Assembly (NCBI GenBank): GCA_017938145.1
Contig: JAGBCB010000010.1
Span: 1 to 64,000, forward strand
Direction: 5' to 3'
Source of the DNA: Lachnospiraceae bacterium
GTDB taxonomy: Bacteria > Bacillota > Clostridia > Lachnospirales > Lachnospiraceae
DNA length: 64,000 nt
Shown: piece by piece, positions 7,214 to 15,278 of the stretch
How positions within the stretch are numbered: position 1 is the first letter of the stretch
Layout of the letters: each line of letters begins with the position of its first letter
Notes under the pieces: model-generated
What the model was told of the DNA's origin: nothing
Database searches by the model: none
The model's input: only the letters and a program-made list of their open reading frames with translations
Made by a program: the position numbers and the translations under genes

Positions 7214-10200
7214 ATGAAGAAGAAAGTCAACGACATTTTAAAGGGTGTTGCCGGTGCAGGTGTTGCGCTGGGTGGTGCAGCTGCCTTCGGGGAGATGGAC
7301 GTGGTATATGCTTCTGAGTTGGAGGATGTAACAAGCCAAAATAATGCAGAAGAATATGACCTTGAAGACATGTATGCCAGCCTTGCGGCTAACTCCGAGT
7401 TGACGAATGATGAAAAAGAAGCATTGGAGTATGTTTCTACTGCATATAAGAACAGCTTAGCTAATAGTACTGCAGAGTCTGAATACATAAAAGAGTCCCA
7501 AGCAGCGTATACAAGTGCTGTTGAGGTGTATGGTTCTGAAACGGCGGATGTATTGTTAAATGAGACACAGGGAGATGTATACACTGTTGATGAAAGTGGC
7601 GATTTTCTTGTGGTAAAAAATGGTACATACACTTACTATTATAATAACGGTGCTGACAGTGTTACTCTGAATGCTGGAAATATATTAACAGCCGATAATA
7701 GTAATTTAGCTAAAAACCCGAACGGTGTAATTTCCGGAATTAGTTTTGATGGCTTTTATCTGAATGGAAATGGAAAGATTGTATCTATAGCTACACATAT
7801 TGACTATAATCCAAATTACGGAAACAAGGTTTTCATTGATGGTAAATTGTGTTTAGTAGATGAAAATGGATATTGGCAGGTTGTTAGTATCAATTTGGGA
7901 AATGGAAAGACTGCTACTGTAAATTATGAGGGTAAAGTAGGTGCATCTTTCTGGAGAGAAGGCTGGGAGGCTGTCCAAATTAATGGAACCAGATATTTCC
8001 TGGATGCTTCGACACTTGACGGTAATAATGCTTCCTTTGGCGTATTTAATTCCTGGGGAGATAAGGATTGGAATGTTGATGAATTTTCTTATACATTATT
8101 ATCTGGGGAAAATAAATATAAACAAATTGAGAATGTAGTTTTAAATGAACAAACTGCATCCGATGAACAAGACGCATTTGAAGGAAGCCAGGCATCTATT
8201 GCAAATTCGGATAGCTTGGTTGAAAGTACGATTGATAGTTACTCTGAGAAATTTAGTTTAGTGGAAAGCACAGCAGATAGCCAGAGCTTAGTTGAAAGTA
8301 CAGCGGACAGTTTAGCAGATAGTACAGCGGACAGCCTTGCGGATAGCACTGCAGACAGTTTGGCAGACAGTACTGCAGACAGTCTTACAGATAGCACAGC
8401 AGACAGTTTGGCAGACAGTACTGCAGACAGTCTTACAGACAGTACAGCTGATAGTTTAGCAGACAGCACCGCAGACAGTTTAACAGACAGTACCGCAGAT
8501 AGCCTTGCAGATAGCACAGCTGATAGTTTAGCAGACAGCACCGCGGATAGCCTTGCAGATAGCACAGCAGACAGTTTGGCTGACAGTACAGCTGATAGTT
8601 TAGCAGACAGTACTGCAGATAGCTTGGCAGATAGCACAGCTGATAGTTTAGCAGACAGCACAGCGGATAGTTTAGCAGATAGCACAGCAGACAGTTTGGC
8701 TGACAGTACAGCTGATAGTTTAGCAGACAGTACTGCAGATAGCTTGGCAGATAGCACAGCTGATAGTTTAGCAGATAGTACCGCAGACAGCCTTGCGGAT
8801 AGCACTGCAGACAGTTTGGCAGATAGTACCGCAGACAGCCTTGCAGACAGTACCGTAGATAGCTTGGCAGATAGCACAGCTGATAGTTTGGCTGACAGTA
8901 CAGCTGATAGTTTAGCAGACAGTACTGCAGATAGCTTGGCAGATAGCACAGCTGATAGTTTGGCTGACAGTACAGCGGATAGTTTAGCAGATAGCACAGC
9001 AGACAGTTTGGCTGACAGTACAGCTGATAGTTTAGCAGACAGTACTGCAGATAGCTTGGCAGATAGCACAGCTGATAGTTTGGCAGACAGCACTGCGGAT
9101 AGCTTGGCAGATAGCACAGCGGATAGTTTGGCTGATAGCACAGCAGACAGTTTGGCTGATAGCACTGCAGACAGTTTGGCAGATAGTACCGCAGACAGCC
9201 TTGCGGATAGCACTGCAGACAGTTTGGCAGATAGTACCGCAGACAGCCTTGCGGATAGCACTGCAGACAGTTTGGCAGATAGTACCGCAGACAGCCTTGC
9301 AGACAGTACCGTAGATAGCTTGGCAGATAGCACAGCTGATAGTTTAGCAGATAGCACAGCAGACAGTTTGGCAGACAGTACCGCAGATAGCCTTGCAGAT
9401 AGTACCGCAGACAGTCTTACAGACAGTACAGCTGATAGTTTAGCAGATAGTACAGCGGACAGCCTTGCGGATAGTACCGCAGACAGTTTGGCAGACAGTA
9501 CTGCAGACAGTCTTACAGATAGTACAGCTGATAGTTTAGCAGACAGTACCGCAGACAGTTTGGCAGATAGTACCGCAGACAGTCTTACAGACAGTACAGC
9601 TGATAGTTTAGCAGATAGTACAGCGGACAGCCTTGCGGATAGTACCGCAGACAGTTTGGCAGACAGTACCGCAGATAGCCTTGCAGATAGCACCGCAGAC
9701 AGTTTGGCTGACAGCACTGCTGATAGTTTAGCAGATAGCACAGCAGACAGCTTGGAAGATAGTACCGCAGATAGCTTGGCAGATAGTACCGCAGATAGCC
9801 TTGCAGATAGCACAGCTGATAGTTTAGCAGACAGCACAGCGGATAGTGCGGCTGACAACTTAGCAGATAGTACCGCAGACAGCTTAGCTGACAGCACAGC
9901 AGACAGTTTGGCTGACAGCACTGAGGATAGTTTAGCAGATAGCACAGCAGATAGCTTAGCAGATAGCACAGCGGATAGTGCGGCTGACAACTTAGCAGAT
10001 AGTACCGCAGACAGCTTAGCTGACAGCACAGCAGACAGTTTGGCTGACAGCACAGCAGACAGTTTGGCTGACAGCACAGCAGACAGTTTAGCAGATAGCA
10101 CAGCTGATAGTTTAGCAGACAGCACTGTGGATAGTTTAGCAGATAGCACAGCTGATAGTTTAGCAGATAGCACAGCAGACAGCTTGGCAGACAGTTCCGC

Positions 10201-12187
10201 AGATAGCCTTGCAGATAGCACAGCAGACAGTTTGGCAGACAGCACTGTGGATAGTTTAGCAGATAGCACAGCGGATAGCTTAGCAGATAGCACAGCAGAC
10301 AGTCTTACAGACAGTACCGCAGACAGTTTGGCAGATAGCACTGCGGATAGTGCAGCTGACAACTTAGCTGATAGTACTGCAGAAAGTCTTACAGACAGTA
10401 CAGCAGATAGCTTAGCAGATAGCACAGCTGATAGTTTAGCAGATAGCACAGCTGATAGTTTAGCAGACAGCACCGCGGATAGTGCAGCTGACAACTTAGC
10501 AGATAGTACCGCAGACAGCTTAGCAGATAGCACAGCTGATAGTTTAGCAGACAGCACCGCGGATAGTGCAGCTGACAACTTAGCAGATAGTACCGCAGAA
10601 AGTCTTGCAGACAGTACCGCAGACAGCTTAGCAGATAGCACAGCTGAAAGTTTAGCAGACAGCACCGCGGATAGTGCAGCTGACAATTTAGCAGATAGTA
10701 CCGCAGACAGCTTAGCAGATAGCACAGCGGATAGTTTAGCAGACAGTACCGCAGACAGCCTTGCAGATAGCACAGCAGATAGTGCGGCTGATAACTTAAA
10801 GGATAGCACCGCAGAAAGTCTTGCGGACAGTACTGCAGACAGCCTCGCAAACAGCACAGCTGATAGCACTGCAGATAGTCTTGCAAATAGCGAAGCAGAC
10901 AGAAATGCAAGCAATCAGGCAAGTCAGGATGCAAGCACCTCTGCTAGCCAAGCAGCATCCGCAGAAGCTAGTACGGCAGCAAGTGAAGCAGCGTCTACAG
11001 CGGCTAGTAATGCGGCTAATGAATCTAGCCAGAGTACTGCAATTAGTGAATATGATAGTACCAGTGCTTTAGTAAGTGCCGGTGAAAGCACTGCGGCAAG
11101 TGAACGCGCTAGTGCTTGGGCAAGTCAGCAGGCATCTGCAGCAGCAAGTGAAGCAGATAGCTATAGAGCAAGTGTTGCAGCTAGTGAAACAAACAGCTAC
11201 TGGGCAAGCGTTGCAGCTAGTGAAACAAACAGCTACTGGGCAAGCGTTGCAGCAAGCGAAACAGCATCTACCGTAGCAAGCGAAGCAGCATCTACCGCAG
11301 CAAGCGAAGCAGCATCCACTGCAGCAAGCGAAGCGGCATCTACTGCAGCAAGTGAAGCAGCATCCACTGCAGCAAGTGAAGCAGCATCCACTGCGGCAAG
11401 TGAAGCAGCATCCACTGCAGCAAGTGAAGCAGCATCCACTGCGGCAAGTGAAGCAGCATCCACTGCAGCAAGTGAAGCGGCATCCACTGCAGCAAGTGAA
11501 GCAGCATCTACTGCAGCAAGCGAAGCGGCATCTACTGCAGCAAGTGAAGCAGCATCCACTGCAGCAAGTGAAGCAGCATCCACTGCGGCAAGTGAAGCAG
11601 CATCCACTGCAGCAAGTGAAGCAGCATCCGCTGCAGCAAGCGAAGCAGCATCCACTGCAGCAAGCGAAGCAGCATCCACTGCAGCAAGTGAAGCAGCATC
11701 CACTGCAGCAAGTGAAGCAGCATCCACTGCAGCAAGTGAAGCGGCATCTACTGCAGCAAGTGAAGCAGCATCCACTGCAGCAAGTGAAGCAGCATCCACA
11801 GAAGCAAGCACAGCGGCAAGCGAGAGCGAAAGCGCAAGCGAATCCGCAGCAGCAAGCGAAGCAGCAGACCAGTTTACCGAAATTGACGATGAGGATGTTC
11901 CTCTTGGTGGTCAGCCGGGCGATGTTACCGAAATCGAAGATGAGGACGTTCCTCTCGGCGTTATCGATGATGAAGACCTGGTAGACTTAGAAGATGAGGA
12001 TGTTCCTTTAGCCGGCGGTGTTAAGATGAACGGCGGTGAAGGCGAAGGTCAGAAGACCTGGTATTGGTGGATTCTTGCATTGATTGCAGCTGTAACCGGT
12101 GGCAAGATTGCATATGATAAGAAAAAAGCTATGAAGAAGGCAACTGAAGAAGCTAAGGAATCTGTAAATGAGACCGAAGAAAAGTAA
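7214..12187 (+). CDS. Giant serine-rich-repeat surface protein (aSec substrate 1)
   Basis: This 1657-aa adhesin-like glycoprotein candidate starts at the ATG after GGAGG; an in-frame TTG at 7193 has no ribosome site. Order: short basic N-region, glycine-rich hydrophobic core (GVAGAGVALGG) with likely cleavage after VVYA; a non-repetitive domain (about 30-340) as candidate binding region; about 100 copies of an 8-residue DSLADSTA unit (about 350-1225); an Ala/Ser linker; a second 8-residue array ASEAASTA (about 1340-1540); three DEDVPL(G/A) motifs; and a transmembrane segment (WYWWILALIAAV) with a Lys-rich tail. There is no LPXTG and no KxYKxGKxW. Position directly upstream of secY2-asp-secA2-gtf marks it as their cargo; the Ser/Thr repeats are expected O-GlcNAc sites (inference). 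Confidence 0.9.
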   Translation: MKKKVNDILKGVAGAGVALGGAAAFGEMDVVYASELEDVTSQNNAEEYDLEDMYASLAANSELTNDEKEALEYVSTAYKNSLANSTAESEYIKESQAAYTSAVEVYGSETADVLLNETQGDVYTVDESGDFLVVKNGTYTYYYNNGADSVTLNAGNILTADNSNLAKNPNGVISGISFDGFYLNGNGKIVSIATHIDYNPNYGNKVFIDGKLCLVDENGYWQVVSINLGNGKTATVNYEGKVGASFWREGWEAVQINGTRYFLDASTLDGNNASFGVFNSWGDKDWNVDEFSYTLLSGENKYKQIENVVLNEQTASDEQDAFEGSQASIANSDSLVESTIDSYSEKFSLVESTADSQSLVESTADSLADSTADSLADSTADSLADSTADSLTDSTADSLADSTADSLTDSTADSLADSTADSLTDSTADSLADSTADSLADSTADSLADSTADSLADSTADSLADSTADSLADSTADSLADSTADSLADSTADSLADSTADSLADSTADSLADSTADSLADSTADSLADSTADSLADSTADSLADSTVDSLADSTADSLADSTADSLADSTADSLADSTADSLADSTADSLADSTADSLADSTADSLADSTADSLADSTADSLADSTADSLADSTADSLADSTADSLADSTADSLADSTADSLADSTADSLADSTADSLADSTADSLADSTADSLADSTVDSLADSTADSLADSTADSLADSTADSLADSTADSLTDSTADSLADSTADSLADSTADSLADSTADSLTDSTADSLADSTADSLADSTADSLTDSTADSLADSTADSLADSTADSLADSTADSLADSTADSLADSTADSLADSTADSLEDSTADSLADSTADSLADSTADSLADSTADSAADNLADSTADSLADSTADSLADSTEDSLADSTADSLADSTADSAADNLADSTADSLADSTADSLADSTADSLADSTADSLADSTADSLADSTVDSLADSTADSLADSTADSLADSSADSLADSTADSLADSTVDSLADSTADSLADSTADSLTDSTADSLADSTADSAADNLADSTAESLTDSTADSLADSTADSLADSTADSLADSTADSAADNLADSTADSLADSTADSLADSTADSAADNLADSTAESLADSTADSLADSTAESLADSTADSAADNLADSTADSLADSTADSLADSTADSLADSTADSAADNLKDSTAESLADSTADSLANSTADSTADSLANSEADRNASNQASQDASTSASQAASAEASTAASEAASTAASNAANESSQSTAISEYDSTSALVSAGESTAASERASAWASQQASAAASEADSYRASVAASETNSYWASVAASETNSYWASVAASETASTVASEAASTAASEAASTAASEAASTAASEAASTAASEAASTAASEAASTAASEAASTAASEAASTAASEAASTAASEAASTAASEAASTAASEAASTAASEAASTAASEAASTAASEAASAAASEAASTAASEAASTAASEAASTAASEAASTAASEAASTAASEAASTAASEAASTEASTAASESESASESAAASEAADQFTEIDDEDVPLGGQPGDVTEIEDEDVPLGVIDDEDLVDLEDEDVPLAGGVKMNGGEGEGQKTWYWWILALIAAVTGGKIAYDKKKAMKKATEEAKESVNETEEK
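8263..10895 (+). repeat. 24-bp tandem coding repeat (DSLADSTA)n
   Basis: About 100 imperfect 24-bp units such as gatagtttagcagacagcac encode the octapeptide. Synonymous changes (agt/agc, gca/gcg/gct, tta/ttg/ctt) vary between copies, and blocks of several units recur almost unchanged. Occasional S-A-A-D-N-L insertions break the octad in the second half. The pattern fits repeated expansion and contraction by recombination. Confidence 0.95.
11245..11800 (+). repeat. 24-bp tandem coding repeat (ASEAASTA)n
   Basis: About 23 near-identical 24-bp units (gcaagtgaagcagcatccac and variants) form a second array with the same period as the first but a different peptide. It is more homogeneous than the first, suggesting a more recent expansion. 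Confidence 0.93.
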
Positions 12188-12228
12188 TTTTTCAGTAGAC
12201 GTAATATAGCTGAAATAATATAAAGAAT

Positions 12229-12270
12229 AATAAGTGACCACTTGGTTTCAGGTGGTCACTTATTTTATTT
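12229..12270 (+). terminator. Terminator after serine-rich protein 1
   Basis: A 13-bp stem (AATAAGTGACCAC, 12229-12241, with its complement at 12252-12264) is followed by TTTATTTT. Nearly the same hairpin follows serine-rich protein 2. Confidence 0.9.
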
Positions 12271-12303
12271 TGATAAACAAAGAGTTAATTGTTGTTTTCT
12301 GTG

Positions 12304-12332
12304 TTGACAAGCTGAAAGAATAGTGCTACTGT
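12304..12332 (+). promoter_or_regulatory. Promoter of serine-rich protein 2
   Basis: TTGACA (12304-12309), 17 bp, TACTGT (12327-12332). The leader is about 85 nt and includes short palindromic A/T stretches near 12350-12380. Confidence 0.65.
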
Positions 12333-12423
12333 GAAGATGGGGTCTTATAAGTATGCTTACATATGCTTAATATATGTAAATGAAGTAATCAAGCGAAATT
12401 GATTATACTACGGAGAAATGTAT

Positions 12424-13953
12424 ATGGAGAAGGGAGTAAACAATGCCTTAAAAGGTCTTGCCGGCGCCGGTATTGCTCTTGGCGGAGTGGCTGCGTTTGG
12501 TGAAGCAGATGTGATTTATGCACAGGAATATGCAGAACAGCAGAGTAGTGAAAGCAGCATAGAAGAATACGCTGCATCTGAAACTTATCAGGTGGAACTT
12601 ACAGAAACAGATGCTGATGATTCTGCTTCCGAAACAGATACTTCAGCTGTAACATCATCTAAAACAAAAAACACAGTGGCTGAAAACTCCGGTTCGCCAT
12701 ATTATTATAACGGAAATTTCTGGGGAAATGATGCTTATGTTTTAGCAAAATATTTGTTATATGCTTGCTTGAGATGGGATTCCAGTGTCTTTTGGGATGC
12801 ATGGAGTGCATTAATTTCATATTATAATTCAACCGGTAATGAGGAAGGAAAGCAAGAAGCAGAAGATTGGTTTGAGGATAAAGAAGAAGAGATTGAGAAT
12901 ATTGCCAAGCCAACAGCAACGCCAACTCCGAGTCCGGCGCCAACAGTAGCGCCAACGGCAACTCCAACGCCAACAGTGGCCCCAACGATAGCACCAACAG
13001 CCACCCCGGCACCAACAGTGGCCCCAACGATAGCACCAACAGCCACCCCGGCACCAACAGTTGCTCCAACGGTAGCACCAACAGCCACCCCGACACCAAC
13101 AGTTGCTCCAACGGTAGCACCAACAGCCACCCCGGCACCAACAGTTGCTCCAACGGTAGCGCCAACGGCAACCCCAATGCCAACAGTTGCTCCAACAGTT
13201 GCTCCGGTAATTATTCCGACTATAAATACTTCCGATGTGGCAAGTCAGTCTGCCTCCGTAGCTGCCAGTGAATCCGCAGCAGTAAGTGAATATACATCTG
13301 TAAGTCAGTCTGTAGATGCAAGTATGTCTGCAGCAACAAGTGAATATGCATCTACCAGCCAGTCTGTGGAAACAAGCTTGTCTGTAGCAGCAAGTGAATA
13401 TGCGTCTGAAAGCGAAAGACAGAAAGCGGATTCTGTTACCAGTCAAAAGGAGAAAGATGTTCAGTCTGCAGCAACAAGTGAATCTATAGCTGCAAGCCTT
13501 TCGGCAGTAACCAGTCAGTCTGCAGCAACAAGTGAATCCGTATCGGAACAGTTGTCTGTGGCAGCAAGTGAATCTGTGGCTGCAAGCACTGAAGCAAGTG
13601 AAGCAACAAGTGAAATTGTATCAGAAAGCGAATCTGCAGCAGCAAGCGAGACCGGAACTATCGATGAATCCGAATTGTCTGATGAGACAGTAAATAGATT
13701 TACAGAAGTGGAAGATGAAGAGGTTCCGCTTGGTGTAATTGATGAAGATGATTTAACAGAATTAGAGGATGAAAAGGTTCCGTTAGCATTCGGTGTAACT
13801 ATGGATGCTGAGGATGCGGCTGCTGTTAAATGGTATCTGCCGGCCGGATTAATCGCTTTACTTGCTGTTATCGTTGATAGAATTGCACATATCAGAAAGA
13901 AAAATGCTGAAAAGAAAGCGGAGAAGATTAGAAGACAGATGTATCGCAAGTAA
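12424..13953 (+). CDS. Serine-rich surface protein with Pro/Thr stalk (aSec substrate 2)
   Basis: This 509-aa paralogue of the upstream giant protein starts at ATG 12424, 8 nt after GGAG; the ATG at 12418 is too close to that site. The signal region VNNALKGLAGAGIALGG closely matches that of protein 1. An acidic, Ser-rich region with a small Trp/Tyr-rich part (about 78-145) follows. Next come about 100 residues of APTVAPTATP-type repeats, then a Ser-rich region (about 270-425) with SQS, AASE and SEY units. The end has EDEEVPLG and EDEKVPLA motifs, one transmembrane segment (YLPAGLIALLAVIV) and a Lys/Arg tail. Likely a second glycosylated surface protein exported by the adjacent SecA2/SecY2 (inference). 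Confidence 0.88.
   Translation: MEKGVNNALKGLAGAGIALGGVAAFGEADVIYAQEYAEQQSSESSIEEYAASETYQVELTETDADDSASETDTSAVTSSKTKNTVAENSGSPYYYNGNFWGNDAYVLAKYLLYACLRWDSSVFWDAWSALISYYNSTGNEEGKQEAEDWFEDKEEEIENIAKPTATPTPSPAPTVAPTATPTPTVAPTIAPTATPAPTVAPTIAPTATPAPTVAPTVAPTATPTPTVAPTVAPTATPAPTVAPTVAPTATPMPTVAPTVAPVIIPTINTSDVASQSASVAASESAAVSEYTSVSQSVDASMSAATSEYASTSQSVETSLSVAASEYASESERQKADSVTSQKEKDVQSAATSESIAASLSAVTSQSAATSESVSEQLSVAASESVAASTEASEATSEIVSESESAAASETGTIDESELSDETVNRFTEVEDEEVPLGVIDEDDLTELEDEKVPLAFGVTMDAEDAAAVKWYLPAGLIALLAVIVDRIAHIRKKNAEKKAEKIRRQMYRK
12898..13215 (+). repeat. Pro/Thr-rich coding repeat (APTVAPTATP-like)
   Basis: Imperfect repeats of about 54-60 bp (gcaccaacagccaccccggc and variants) encode an extended Pro/Thr/Ala stalk. 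Adjacent copies are nearly identical at DNA level. Confidence 0.85.
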
Positions 13954-14000
13954 GGAATAGCATTTTTCTGTAGACAATATAGTTAAAATAATGGTAAAAT

Positions 14001-14036
14001 AATAAGTGACCACTTGATTATAGGTGGTCACTTATT
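14001..14036 (+). terminator. Terminator-like hairpin between serine-rich protein 2 and secY2
   Basis: The same 13-bp stem as at 12229 recurs here (14001-14013 with 14024-14036), but the T run is interrupted (TTATTTACTATC). It is probably leaky, and no separate promoter is evident before secY2, so partial read-through may feed the aSec operon. Confidence 0.7.
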
Positions 14037-14064
14037 TACTATCATCACAAGGCAGGATAAAACA

Positions 14065-15270
14065 TTGAAGTATGGGTTTCAAAAAGAAAATTTAATGCTT
14101 TATAAAGTACTTTTTATGCTGTTTACGGTTGTCGCCTATATTATCGGAAAAAGTCTGCCGTTGTATATGATTGATGTGGAAGCTTATGCGGATGTTGCGA
14201 TTTCTGCGGAGGAAGTATTGTTGCAGGCCATCCGCGGCGATAGATATCAGTTTTCCTTATTTGCCCTCGGAATATCTCCGTATATGGTTTCAAGTGTTGC
14301 ATCCCAGTTGATTATTGCTCTCAAGAGTTCTGAAGCCAAAGCAAGAATTACACCCCAAAAAAAGAACCAATTTACAGTGCAAACTACATTGCTATTAGCT
14401 GTTTTTATGGCTGTGATACAGGTCCCGAAGCTTCATTTTAAAGTAAGCGGAGAACAGTTGTTGGTAGCACAGTGTATTGCCGGAATGGAAATGGTTGCCG
14501 GTGCAATGCTGATTATCTGGCTTTCTGACCGTAATAAAAGATACGGTATTGGTGGTCAGTCAGCGCTTATTTTCATCAATTTGTTTGACAGCTTTACCAC
14601 CAACTTAAAAGGACATACATCAAATCAGATGTTGGTTGCTTTATTATTAACTTTGATGTCGGTTTCTGTAATGGCAATTTTTGAGAATACGGAAAAGCGG
14701 ATTCCTCTGCAACGTGTATCTATCCATAATATCTATGCAGACAAAAACTACCTGGCTATAAAAATGAATCCTATCGGTGTTATGCCGGCGATGTTTTCTA
14801 TGGCGGTTTTTACCTTGATGAAGCTTATTGTGGAATTTGTCGGCTGGTTTGTTCCGGAACATTCAACCTGGCTCTGGTGGAGTGAAAACATGGTTTTAAA
14901 CAAGCCGTTTGGAATTTGTATGTATGTTCTTGGACTATATATTTTATCTATGGTTTTTTCCAGAGTTTTCTTGAGTCCTCAGGAAACAACGGAACAGTTT
15001 TTAAAGAATGGCGACAGTATTGTAAACATACACGCAGGAAAAGACACGAAAAGATATTTATCAAAAACGATTAATCGGTTATCCTTCTTAAGCGCTACAA
15101 TGATGGCAGCTTGTCTTGCATTGCCTTTAATATTACAAATGCAAGGGTATATGGAAGGTTCCTTGGCTGCGCTTCCTTCTTCCGCTATGTTTTTAGTTGG
15201 TATTGTATGTAATATTTTCAGGGAATTTGCAGCAGTAAGAGATTTAGAAGGATATGAACCGTTTCTTTAG
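14065..15270 (+). CDS. secY2: Accessory Sec translocase channel SecY2
   Basis: This 401-aa polytopic protein has about ten hydrophobic segments and a SecY-like N-terminus (LYKVLFMLFTVVAYIIGKSLPLY). It would form the membrane channel through which SecA2 pushes the serine-rich proteins. It is shorter and more divergent than housekeeping SecY (about 435 aa), as SecY2 usually is. Start: a TTG at 14065 behind GGCAGGA is preferred. The longer frame begins inside the terminator hairpin, and ATG 14095 is an alternative. It is first of a tightly packed plus-strand cluster, with asp1 starting 8 bp after its stop behind GGAGGA. Confidence 0.88.
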   Translation: MKYGFQKENLMLYKVLFMLFTVVAYIIGKSLPLYMIDVEAYADVAISAEEVLLQAIRGDRYQFSLFALGISPYMVSSVASQLIIALKSSEAKARITPQKKNQFTVQTTLLLAVFMAVIQVPKLHFKVSGEQLLVAQCIAGMEMVAGAMLIIWLSDRNKRYGIGGQSALIFINLFDSFTTNLKGHTSNQMLVALLLTLMSVSVMAIFENTEKRIPLQRVSIHNIYADKNYLAIKMNPIGVMPAMFSMAVFTLMKLIVEFVGWFVPEHSTWLWWSENMVLNKPFGICMYVLGLYILSMVFSRVFLSPQETTEQFLKNGDSIVNIHAGKDTKRYLSKTINRLSFLSATMMAACLALPLILQMQGYMEGSLAALPSSAMFLVGIVCNIFREFAAVRDLEGYEPFL

Positions 15271-15278
15271 GAGGAACT

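Noticed and set aside
8239-10914. An 891-codon open frame on the minus strand opposite the serine-rich repeats (LSAVLSAKL repeats)
   Set aside because: It exists only because the 24-bp repeat has no stop in that antisense phase. It has no ribosome site and a composition that only mirrors the sense repeats.
10389-10934. Cys/Leu/Tyr-rich minus-strand frame in the repeat region
   Set aside because: It is another shadow of the tandem repeat in a different phase.
8263-11800. CRISPR-like regular repeats
   Set aside because: The units are contiguous 24-bp coding repeats without spacers and lie in one open frame; no cas genes are near.
14014-14064. Longer N-terminus for SecY2 from a TTG at 14014
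   Set aside because: That start lies inside the terminator hairpin and adds residues unlike any SecY N-terminus.
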